Origin: an uncultured Clostridium sp.
Lineage (GTDB): Bacteria; Bacillota; Clostridia; TANB77; CAG-508
Assembly (NCBI GenBank): GCA_946496115.1
Contig: CAMMFK010000077.1
Coordinates: forward strand, 1 to 5,188
Direction: 5' to 3'
Length of the DNA stretch: 5,188 nt
Shown one piece after another: positions 1 to 5,188 of the stretch. The position numbers were made by a program, and so were the translations under genes. The notes under the pieces were generated by a model. That model saw only the letters and a program-made list of their open reading frames with translations. It made no database searches and was not told the origin of the DNA. The stretch's first letter is position 1; the number at the start of each line of letters is the position of its first letter.

Positions 1-8
1 CTCCCTTC
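1..8 (-). promoter_or_regulatory. Ribosome binding site of a gene beyond the window edge (probably yabQ)
   Basis: Read on the minus strand the last eight bases are GAAGGGAG, a good Shine-Dalgarno sequence. No open frame in the 63-nt spacer after yabP continues to the edge with a better start: one ATG in it stops after 14 codons. The next start codon is therefore probably a few bases outside the window, about 70 nt after the yabP stop. By established gene order in spore formers the follower of yabP is yabQ. That identity is inference from synteny, since none of its coding sequence is visible. Confidence 0.45.
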
Positions 9-63
9 ATAAGGCATTAGTAGAATGTATATCTGTATTATAATATTTCATTTTTGAAAATTG

Positions 64-366
64 CTACTTAAATATTTTTCCAAATATATTGCCACTCTTT
101 TTTTCTTCTTTATCACTATATGTTAGAGTATTAATATTACCTTCTATTATTACATCTTGTGTGTCTATACTTAATTTATTAATTTTTAAATCCTCTCCTT
201 TTATTGTAAGCATTCCCAATTCTGTTTCAAGTATAACTATCTGATCATCAAAGCTTAAAACATCTACAACTCCTGAAATAGTAAGTTTTTCCCTATTTTC
301 TAAAATAATATTTTGAATATTTGTATTATTGTTTTTATAAGTTGTCTTAATTTCTTCTTGTATCAT
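64..366 (-). CDS. yabP: Sporulation protein YabP (YabP/YqfC family)
   Basis: This 100-residue protein matches the YabP family in length and pattern. It shows LENREKLTISGV at residues 22-33, a beta-rich core with ETELGMLTIKGEDL at 47-60, IEGNINTLTYSD at 74-85, and a short basic tail ending FGKIFK. The N-terminal 20 residues are polar and Asn-rich, and there is no signal peptide or membrane helix. The ATG is fixed by a near-perfect AGGAGGT (371-377) four bases upstream. In Bacillus subtilis yabP is a mother-cell, SigE-controlled sporulation gene next to yabQ and divIC, and in clostridia members of this family act in spore coat/cortex formation. Its biochemical role is not known. A terminator upstream separates it from aspartate kinase, so it should have its own promoter in 367-474, but I found no convincing one. 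The family call is firm; YabP versus its YqfC paralogue rests on the ETELGMLTIKGEDL core. Confidence 0.88.
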   Translation of the reverse strand: MIQEEIKTTYKNNNTNIQNIILENREKLTISGVVDVLSFDDQIVILETELGMLTIKGEDLKINKLSIDTQDVIIEGNINTLTYSDKEEKKSGNIFGKIFK

Positions 367-464
367 ATTTACCTCCTAAACTTGTCTATCTTGATTTAAT
401 TATATTCAGGTAAATGTTTGTTTATGACTAAAAGTATAGGTAATAAATTTATTTGTTTTATAAT

Positions 465-513
465 AATAAAGAAATATGCTAATTAGACATTTTAAATTTG
501 TCTAATTAGCATA
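465..513 (-). terminator. Intrinsic terminator after aspartate kinase
   Basis: There is a perfect 15-bp inverted repeat, arms 475-489 and 499-513 with a 9-nt loop. On the minus strand it is followed at once by a T-rich run (TTTCTTTATT, 474-465). It begins 15 nt after the aspartate kinase stop codon. The stem is AT-rich but long and uninterrupted. The plus-strand side lacks a T-tract, so it should act only on minus-strand transcripts. Confidence 0.85.
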
Positions 514-528
514 AAGTTATCTGTATAT

Positions 529-1758
529 TTACATAATTTTCCCTAGTAAATTATTATGCATATTTTTCAAATATTTTATATCTATTATGGTATCAAATAA
601 AATAGATATTTTGCATGCTGATACATCTAGATCAATTATGCTATATTTAATCTCTTCTAATGTTTTTAACACTATTTCGAGAATTTCCAAATGATTCGAA
701 ATTCCAGAACCAATAAGCGATATTTTTGTAACAGGTTTTATAGAAGTATAACAACTTTCTTTGTCTAATAATTTTTCAAGTTTAGCTCTATTTTCCTTAT
801 TTATAGTAAAGCCTAATTCATTGTTTTCATAATTATATTTACCTATTTTTATTTTATTTTTTATAAGTCTTTTTAGTAAGTCAAAAGGATTTTTATTGTC
901 TCTTATTCGCACAATTAAAATATTGTCATTTTTAATAATACTTTTAAGCACTGTTTCTTCCATTCGTCCTTTATTGTTTGGATGCTTTCCATTTGAGCCA
1001 TCAGCATTTATCTCATTAGTTTCATTAAATGAATTTGCAATTTCTGTTCCTTTATTTTTATTGAATGTACAAGCTGCTATAATAGGCATATTGTATTTTT
1101 CTGCGAGCTCTACACAGCGGTCATGAAGTACCTTAGCACCTTCACCAGAAATATATGACATCTCTTCATATGAAATAGAATTTAATTTATGTGCTAGTTT
1201 TACATCCCTAGGATCTGCTGTGTAAACTCCGTCAACATCTGAAAAAATATAGCAATGTGCTGCTTTAACTGCGGCTGCTATTGCAACAGCTGTTGTATCT
1301 GACCCACCTCTTCCAAGTGTAGTAATGTTTTGCATTTTATCTACACCTTGAAATCCTGTCACAATAACTATCTTTCCTTGATCAAGTTCTTTATTTATTC
1401 TTGTTACATCTATGTTAAAAATTTTTGATGACTGATAATCCGAATTTGTATAAATCCCCGCTTGCCAACCTGTTAAAGAAATGGCTGTATGCCCAAGCAT
1501 TGTTAATAAAATTGCAAGTTTTGATGCTGATACTTGTTCACCAGTACTTAAAAGAGCATCCATTTCTCTTTCATTTGGAACTGCACTTAATTCCTTTGCC
1601 TCTTTTATGAGTTTATCTGTTGTTTTTCCCTGTGCAGAAACTACGCAAATAATCCTGTTTCCTTTTCCTTTTAATTCAATTACTTTTTTTGCCACAATAT
1701 TTAATTTTAAGTTATCAGAAAGAGAGCTTCCTCCAAATTTTAATACAATCGTATCCAT
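529..1758 (-). CDS. lysC: Aspartate kinase (aspartokinase), monofunctional
   Basis: Aspartate kinase phosphorylates L-aspartate with ATP to 4-phospho-aspartate, the first step towards diaminopimelate/lysine, threonine and methionine in the cytoplasm. The amino-acid kinase domain (about residues 1-240) is complete: KFGGSS at 7-12, SAQGKTTDKL at 41-50, LSTGEQVSAS at 70-79, TTLGRGGSDTTA at 146-157, SDVDGVYTADPR at 173-184, and GEGAKVLHDR at 205-214. A hydrophilic Asn-rich linker (about 241-266) leads into two ACT-like modules, about 278-333 and 343-409. The length of 409 residues is usual for the monofunctional enzyme. The ACT part is poorly conserved: TSEIKIS of typical enzymes reads VSACKIS here (379-385), and the first ACT unit lacks the usual glycine/proline loop. 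Allosteric control by lysine or threonine may therefore differ; that is inference. The start is supported by AGAGG seven bases upstream (1766-1770). The gene seems to stand alone between its own promoter and a strong terminator. Symbol by function; paralogues such as yclM/dapG cannot be separated from sequence alone. Confidence 0.93.
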   Translation of the reverse strand: MDTIVLKFGGSSLSDNLKLNIVAKKVIELKGKGNRIICVVSAQGKTTDKLIKEAKELSAVPNEREMDALLSTGEQVSASKLAILLTMLGHTAISLTGWQAGIYTNSDYQSSKIFNIDVTRINKELDQGKIVIVTGFQGVDKMQNITTLGRGGSDTTAVAIAAAVKAAHCYIFSDVDGVYTADPRDVKLAHKLNSISYEEMSYISGEGAKVLHDRCVELAEKYNMPIIAACTFNKNKGTEIANSFNETNEINADGSNGKHPNNKGRMEETVLKSIIKNDNILIVRIRDNKNPFDLLKRLIKNKIKIGKYNYENNELGFTINKENRAKLEKLLDKESCYTSIKPVTKISLIGSGISNHLEILEIVLKTLEEIKYSIIDLDVSACKISILFDTIIDIKYLKNMHNNLLGKIM

Positions 1759-1797
1759 TAATTAGCCTCTTTTTTATTAATATAAATAGAAGATTTA

Positions 1798-1826
1798 ATT
1801 ATAAAAGTTCTATTTAGGCAAGTTAG
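1798..1826 (-). promoter_or_regulatory. Candidate SigA-type promoter of aspartate kinase
   Basis: On the minus strand a perfect TATAAT lies at 1803-1798, about 40 nt before the aspartate kinase ATG. This would give a leader of roughly 30 nt. The -35 at 17-bp spacing is poor (CTAACT, 1826-1821). A better-looking TTGCCT overlaps the hairpin but leaves only 12 bp spacing. In an AT-rich genome TATAAT arises by chance, so this rests mainly on its position. The leader is too short for a lysine riboswitch. Confidence 0.4.
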
Positions 1827-1836
1827 TTGCCTTAAT
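1812..1836 (-). terminator. Weak hairpin, possible terminator of the acetate kinase operon
   Basis: The 6-bp arms AGGCAA/TTGCCT (1816-1821 and 1827-1832) enclose a 5-nt loop. Three further pairs (1812-1814 with 1834-1836) follow one mismatch. The hairpin begins 18 nt after the membrane-protein stop codon. On the minus strand the bases that follow are AAATAGAACTTTTATAATT, only loosely T-rich, so termination would be inefficient. It overlaps the -35 region of the putative aspartate kinase promoter and could instead be an operator-like element. Confidence 0.4.
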
Positions 1837-1854
1837 TTATTATATGTGTACGTT

Positions 1855-2511
1855 TTATTTTAGTGCATACAATATGATAGACACAATCAATAAGATAATT
1901 ATAAGTATCGCAATAACAATCCATAGAGCTTTATAAAAACTTTTCTTTTGCTCGCTTTTCTTTTCTTCTTCCTCTTCTTCACTTTTTATAACATTAACTT
2001 CAAAAGCATTAAAAAAATTTATTAATTCTTTTTTATTTAACATAATTGTTGGAAAAGAATATATATTCATTTTTTCTTTGTCTACATATTCTGTTATTTC
2101 TAAAGCATAATAATAAATAGGTATAAAGAAAAATCTTTTTTTCTTTTTTGTTAAGTAAATACCAATCAATTTATTGTATGGAATCATATTTTCTTGGAAA
2201 TTTATTTTAAATTTTATGCCTTTCTCTTCTAAATTAATATAATAAGTTCCATATATAATTGCTAGTATGCATAATGCAACTACTAAAAGCATTGCGTAAA
2301 ATAATATGTTAATATTATTCCAAAATGTTACTCCCATAAATAGTAATATGGCTAGAAATATTAATAATATCATTTTTCCATGACTCTTAATTAAATTTCC
2401 AACATTAGATTTTACTTTTGCTGTTTCTAACACATTTGTAACTTGACTAAATCTACTATGATTGCACTTTTGATATATATTTTTCCAAGTTAATTTTTCT
2501 TTTTTATTCAT
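1855..2511 (-). CDS. Predicted three-helix membrane protein with possible bacterial PH-like (YcxB-like) domain
   Basis: This 218-residue protein is not one I recognise with certainty. A polar basic N-terminus (1-46) is followed by two adjacent hydrophobic helices at about 47-64 and 67-91. Next comes a beta-rich soluble section (about 92-172) whose pattern resembles bacterial PH/YcxB-like domains: YINLEEKGIKFKI, a turn, NMIPYNKLIGIYL, a KKKKRFFF strand, and a closing helix KKELINFFNAF. A six-glutamate run inside a charged linker (177-190) then leads to a third hydrophobic helix at 194-217, ending two residues inside the cell envelope signal-free C-terminus. Positive charges before helix 1 suggest the N-terminus and PH-like section are cytoplasmic. 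The ATG overlaps the stop of the upstream acetate kinase (TAATG), and its ribosome binding site lies inside that gene, so the two are co-transcribed and probably translationally coupled. There is no catalytic motif. The function is unknown; the domain call is a pattern-based guess. Confidence 0.6.
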   Translation of the reverse strand: MNKKEKLTWKNIYQKCNHSRFSQVTNVLETAKVKSNVGNLIKSHGKMILLIFLAILLFMGVTFWNNINILFYAMLLVVALCILAIIYGTYYINLEEKGIKFKINFQENMIPYNKLIGIYLTKKKKRFFFIPIYYYALEITEYVDKEKMNIYSFPTIMLNKKELINFFNAFEVNVIKSEEEEEEKKSEQKKSFYKALWIVIAILIIILLIVSIILYALK

Positions 2512-3710
2512 TATTTATTCCCTTCACTTACTAATCTTAATGTGTCTCTTGCAATAACCAGTTCTTCATTTGTTGGTACTATCCAAACAGGAATACTAGA
2601 ATCATCACTTGATATACATATTTCTTCAGATTTAGCTTTGTTCTTTTCATCATCTATTTTTATTCCCATGAATTTTAAGTTATCGCAAATGCCTTTTCTA
2701 ATTCTTGTTTGATTTTCACCAACACCTGCTGTAAATGTAATTACATCTATTCCTTGCATTGATACTGCGTATTTTGCTATTGTTTGAGCAATTATATATT
2801 TATAATAGTCAAGTGCAAGCTTAGCTCTTTCATTTCCTTCGTCTACAGCTGCTTCAATATCTCTTACATCTTTGCTAACTCCTGAAATTCCCCATAATCC
2901 TGATTCTTTATTTAACATATCATCTATTTCATCAGGAGACATAGTTTCATTTTTCATCAAAAATGTAACTATTGATGGGTCTAAATCTCCTGAACGTGAG
3001 CACATTGGAATTCCTGAAATAGGTGTTAATCCCATTGAAGTTTCAACTGATTTACCATTTTGAATTGCACATATACTTGCTCCTTGACCTAAATGGCAAT
3101 TAACTATTTTTAAATCTTCTACATTCTTTCCCATAAGTTCTGCAATTCTGCGTGATACGTACAAATGAGATGTTCCATGGAATCCATATTTTCTAATTTT
3201 ATATTTTTCATAATATTTATATGGAATTGGATAAATATATCTTTCTTCTGGTATTGTTTGATGGAAGGCTGTATCAAATACTCCAACCATTGGCTTTCCA
3301 GGCATTAACTCTTGGCAAGCTCTTATACCAATTAAAGAACATGGATTGTGTACTGGTGCTAAACTTGAACATTCTTCAATTCTTCTTATAACTTCATCAT
3401 CTATAATAACTGATTCTTTAAAATATTCTCCGCCATGCACTGTTCTATGTCCAATTGCTCCTATTTCATCTAATGAAGCTATTGCTGGATAGTCTTTATT
3501 AAGTAATTGCTCTATTGCAAAGTTTAGAGCTTCTTTATGTGTTTTTACTGGATTTTGTAAAACATATTTTTGACCATTTATTTTATGTGTCAAAAATGAT
3601 GCTTCTCCTATTCTTTCATATGTTCCTTTTGCTATAAGTTTTTCTCCATCCATATCTATTAATTGGTATTTAAGAGATGAACTTCCACAATTGATTACTA
3701 AAATTTTCAT
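2511..3710 (-). CDS. ackA: Acetate kinase, second (downstream) copy
   Basis: Acetate kinase catalyses the reversible reaction acetyl phosphate + ADP to acetate + ATP, the ATP-yielding step after phosphotransacetylase. It is a cytoplasmic homodimer of the ASKHA superfamily. This copy is full length (399 residues). It has NCGSSSLKYQL at 7-17, GHRTVHGG at 87-94, LAPVHNP at 117-123, FDTAFHQT at 145-152, KYGFHGTSH at 174-182, CHLGQGAS at 205-212, RSGDLDP at 239-245, FTAGVGEN at 326-333 and PTNEEL at 379-384. By alignment with the Methanosarcina thermophila enzyme the catalytic residues N7, R89, H121, D146, H178, R239 and E382 are all kept. Odd points: the usual MGTR loop reads MCSR (236-239), the acetate-pocket leucine before the histidine is valine (V120), and Gln209 stands where Asn is usual. 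It is about 60% identical to the neighbouring upstream copy by my hand count. The start is set by AAAGGAAG (about 3718-3725), seven bases from ATG. A propionate or other short-chain kinase activity is possible. Confidence 0.95.
   Translation of the reverse strand: MKILVINCGSSSLKYQLIDMDGEKLIAKGTYERIGEASFLTHKINGQKYVLQNPVKTHKEALNFAIEQLLNKDYPAIASLDEIGAIGHRTVHGGEYFKESVIIDDEVIRRIEECSSLAPVHNPCSLIGIRACQELMPGKPMVGVFDTAFHQTIPEERYIYPIPYKYYEKYKIRKYGFHGTSHLYVSRRIAELMGKNVEDLKIVNCHLGQGASICAIQNGKSVETSMGLTPISGIPMCSRSGDLDPSIVTFLMKNETMSPDEIDDMLNKESGLWGISGVSKDVRDIEAAVDEGNERAKLALDYYKYIIAQTIAKYAVSMQGIDVITFTAGVGENQTRIRKGICDNLKFMGIKIDDEKNKAKSEEICISSDDSSIPVWIVPTNEELVIARDTLRLVSEGNK
2520..2525 (-). promoter_or_regulatory. 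Ribosome binding site inside the acetate kinase 3' end
   Basis: GAAGGG on the minus strand ends eight bases before the membrane-protein ATG (2511-2509) and lies within the last codons of the second acetate kinase. With the one-base TAATG overlap it fixes the start and points to translational coupling by terminating ribosomes. Confidence 0.7.
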
Positions 3711-3768
3711 AAATTTACTTCCTTTCTTTTTTAATTAAGATTTTCAAACATTTGCTTTAAAATATGTT

Positions 3769-3780
3769 CTAAAGCTTTAG
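3769..3780. repeat. Perfect 12-bp palindrome between the two acetate kinase genes
   Basis: CTAAAGCTTTAG reads the same on both strands and starts nine bases after the upstream acetate kinase stop codon. A further GCTTTA at 3754-3759 can pair with TAAAGC at 3770-3775, giving an alternative 6-bp hairpin. Neither is followed by a T-tract on the minus strand, so it does not look like a terminator. It may be an RNA-processing or protein-binding site, or chance. The rest of the 77-nt spacer shows only the next gene's ribosome binding site. Confidence 0.35.
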
Positions 3781-3788
3781 ACAAACAA

Positions 3789-4988
3789 TTATAAAATATT
3801 AAATACAATTCTTTCAGTATCTTCTGCTATAAGCAATTCCTCGTTTGTTGGAACTACCCATACTTCTATTTTTGAATCTTCAGTTGATACTTTTCTTTCT
3901 ATATTTTTACCATTATTTAATTCTTTGTCTAGTTTTACCCCAAAGCATTTTAATTGATCGCAAATATATTCTCTATCTTCAATTCCTTTTTCACCAACGC
4001 CTGCTGTAAATGTTATAACATCTATACCTTGCATTGCAACCGCATATTTGGCAATAGTTTGAGCAACATCATATATAAATATTCTCATTGCTAGTATAGC
4101 ATTATGGTCTCCTCTTTCAGCCTCTGCCTCAATATCTCTAAAGTCTACCGATACTTCAGATACTCCAAATACTCCTGATTTTTTATTTAAAATTTCATCC
4201 ATTTCTTTTGGTGTTAAATTTTCTTTTTTCATAATATATGTAACAACTGATGGATCTAAATCTCCTGAACGCGTTCCCATTGGAATTCCTCCAAGTGGTG
4301 TAAATCCCATTGAAGTATCTACTGACTTACCATTTTGTATTGCACATATACTTGCACCTTGACCTAAATGGCAGTTTACAATTTTTAAATCTTCTACTGG
4401 TACGCCCTTAAGTTCTGCGACCCTATTTGCTACATATTTGTGAGATAATCCATGGAAACCATATTTTCTCATGCCATATTTATCCAAGAACTTAAATGGT
4501 ATTGGATATATGTATCTTTCTTTAGGAATAGTTTGATGAAATGCTGTATCAAATGCTGCAACCATTGGTTTATTTGGCAAAATTTCTTTGCAAGCTTTAA
4601 TTCCTGCTAAAGCTGATGGATTGTGTAATGGTGCAAGTGGTATGCAATCTTCTATTTGTTTTATTACCTCTTCAGTAATTAAAACGGATTCTGCAAATTT
4701 ATTTCCTCCATGCACTACTCTATGTCCAATTGCATCTATTTTATCTATTCCACTAATAACTCCACAACTTTTGCTCGTAAGTTTGCTAATTATTATATTT
4801 AGAGCCATTTCGTGATTTTCTACATCAAGTTCGAATTTGTGTTTTTCATCTCCAACTTTGTGTGTTAGAAATGCATTTTTTTGACCTATACGCTCAAAAT
4901 TTCCTTTGGCAAGAACTTCTTTTGTCACTGTATCAATTAATTGATATTTAAGTGATGAGCTTCCTGAATTTAAAACTAAAATTACCAT
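3789..4988 (-). CDS. ackA: Acetate kinase, first (upstream) copy
   Basis: This is a second complete acetate kinase of 399 residues, lying directly behind pta, the usual place for ackA. Motifs: NSGSSSLKYQL at 7-17, GHRVVHGG at 88-95, LAPLHNP at 118-124, FDTAFHQT at 146-153, KYGFHGLSH at 175-183, CHLGQGAS at 206-213, MGTRSGDLDP at 237-246 and PTNEEL at 380-385. The catalytic set N7, R90, H122, D147, H179, R240 and E383 is intact, and the acetate-pocket positions V92, L121, F178 and P231 match the Methanosarcina enzyme. Its oddity is the adenosine motif FTAGVGEK (327-334) followed by GIEDR. The normally conserved Asn of GEN is Lys334 and the following IR pattern is lost, so nucleotide binding may be altered (inference). 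Gln210 replaces the usual Asn of HLGNG, as in the sister copy. GAGAGGA (4997-5003) about eight bases upstream supports the ATG. A 114-nt spacer without a terminator suggests co-transcription with pta and the downstream copy. Confidence 0.95.
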   Translation of the reverse strand: MVILVLNSGSSSLKYQLIDTVTKEVLAKGNFERIGQKNAFLTHKVGDEKHKFELDVENHEMALNIIISKLTSKSCGVISGIDKIDAIGHRVVHGGNKFAESVLITEEVIKQIEDCIPLAPLHNPSALAGIKACKEILPNKPMVAAFDTAFHQTIPKERYIYPIPFKFLDKYGMRKYGFHGLSHKYVANRVAELKGVPVEDLKIVNCHLGQGASICAIQNGKSVDTSMGFTPLGGIPMGTRSGDLDPSVVTYIMKKENLTPKEMDEILNKKSGVFGVSEVSVDFRDIEAEAERGDHNAILAMRIFIYDVAQTIAKYAVAMQGIDVITFTAGVGEKGIEDREYICDQLKCFGVKLDKELNNGKNIERKVSTEDSKIEVWVVPTNEELLIAEDTERIVFNIL

Positions 4989-5003
4989 TAATAATTTCCT
5001 CTC

Positions 5004-5028
5004 ACTATATGCTTTTTGGCTATATAGT
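5004..5028 (-). other. Small hairpin just upstream of the first acetate kinase ribosome binding site
   Basis: The 7-bp arms ACTATAT/ATATAGT (5004-5010 and 5022-5028) flank an 11-nt loop in which GC/GC (5011-5012 and 5019-5020) can add two pairs with a bulge. The stem ends next to the GAGAGGA ribosome binding site and is not followed by T residues, so it is not a terminator. It could affect mRNA stability or translation after pta. It is AT-rich and may be chance. A second, 5-bp pairing (TAGAC 5044-5048 with GTCTA 5059-5063) is weaker still. I see no good promoter in this 114-nt spacer. Confidence 0.25.
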
Positions 5029-5102
5029 TTTCTTTAACTTATTTAGACTTTAGGCTTTGTCTATGAACCTTTTTATTATTTATTGCTTTTTTGTCATCTT
5101 TA

Positions 5103-5188
5103 TTATTGTTTTTTATTTTCGTTATGCTGTGCTTGAACAACTGTTATCGCTACAACACCTGCAATATCTTCAGCACTGCATCCTCTAG
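5103..5188 (-). CDS. pta: Phosphate acetyltransferase (phosphotransacetylase), C-terminal end only
   Basis: The window edge cuts this gene, leaving 27 full codons and the stop TAA at 5105-5103. The visible tail reads RGCSAEDIAGVVAITVVQAQ and then a polar NENKKQ end. The (S)RGCSxEDI...VAITxxQAQ pattern is the conserved C-terminus of phosphotransacetylase, which interconverts acetyl-CoA + phosphate and acetyl phosphate + CoA in the cytoplasm. The position directly before acetate kinase supports the call, since pta-ackA is the standard order in fermentative Firmicutes. Its ribosome binding site, promoter and most of its catalytic domain are outside the window. A phosphate butyryltransferase is less likely given the tail sequence and the acetate kinase neighbours. 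Confidence 0.87.
   Translation of the reverse strand, partial: RGCSAEDIAGVVAITVVQAQHNENKKQ

Noticed and set aside
20..45. TATAAT and TATACATT (SigE -10-like) in the minus strand after yabP, as a separate promoter for the next gene.
   Set aside because: No -35 element sits at suitable spacing for either, and such strings are expected by chance in this AT-rich sequence.
452..479. SigE-like promoter for yabP: GCATATT at 479-473 with AAAACAAA about 13 bp further on.
   Set aside because: The -35 matches the SigE consensus, but it lies partly within the terminator stem. The -10 matches CATACAAT at only 5 of 8 positions, so it is not strong enough to list as a feature.
896..1126. Plus-strand open frames inside the aspartate kinase gene (896-1126, 1425-1610, 1481-1765).
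   Set aside because: They lie opposite a well-conserved gene, lack good ribosome binding sites and resemble no family. They are antisense shadows.
1961..1990. GAA/GAG-rich repeat encoding the six-glutamate run as a phase-variable tract.
   Set aside because: The repeat is short and impure and in-frame changes would only alter the linker length, so it does not look like a switch.
2872..3063. Plus-strand open frames inside the acetate kinase genes (2872-3063 and 4588-4815).
   Set aside because: They are antisense to strongly conserved acetate kinase motifs and show no protein-family features.
3776..3782. TTTAGAC shared by the two spacers (3776-3782 and 5042-5048) as a common operator.
   Set aside because: Seven bases with no shared flanks or fixed distance to the starts are within chance for this base composition.
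5042..5063. Short 5-bp inverted repeat in the pta-ackA spacer as a terminator.
   Set aside because: The stem is too short, the loop is 10 nt and no T-tract follows on the minus strand; read-through from pta is more likely.

Overview
This window comes from a low-GC (roughly 30% GC by eye), spore-forming Firmicute, most likely a member of the Clostridia. The evidence is the strongly AT-rich codon use, strong AGGAGG-type ribosome binding sites, a YabP-family sporulation gene, and a fermentative phosphotransacetylase/acetate kinase locus. All recognisable genes are on the minus strand, so transcription runs from high to low coordinates. I cannot name the species.

Layout in the direction of transcription: the last 27 codons of phosphate acetyltransferase (pta, 5188-5103); a 114-nt spacer with no convincing terminator; a first acetate kinase (4988-3789); a 77-nt spacer; a second, paralogous acetate kinase (3710-2511); a predicted three-helix membrane protein with a possible bacterial PH-like domain (2511-1855), whose ATG overlaps the second kinase's stop codon by one base; a 96-nt spacer with a weak hairpin and a perfect TATAAT; a monofunctional aspartate kinase (1758-529); a clear intrinsic terminator (513-465); the sporulation gene yabP (366-64); and, at the edge, a ribosome binding site for a gene lying just outside the window, probably yabQ.

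Pta converts acetyl-CoA and phosphate to acetyl phosphate, and acetate kinase uses that to phosphorylate ADP, giving acetate and ATP. The first four genes therefore look like one energy-conserving acetate operon carrying a duplicated kinase and a coupled membrane protein of unknown role. Aspartate kinase, the entry to lysine/threonine/methionine and diaminopimelate synthesis, appears to be a separate unit with its own promoter and terminator. YabP belongs to the mother-cell spore-coat/cortex programme.

I see no mobile element, CRISPR array, RNA gene or clearly new system. The points worth a second look are the divergent tandem acetate kinases (each with different substitutions at normally conserved active-site positions), the translationally coupled membrane protein, and the eroded regulatory half of the aspartate kinase.
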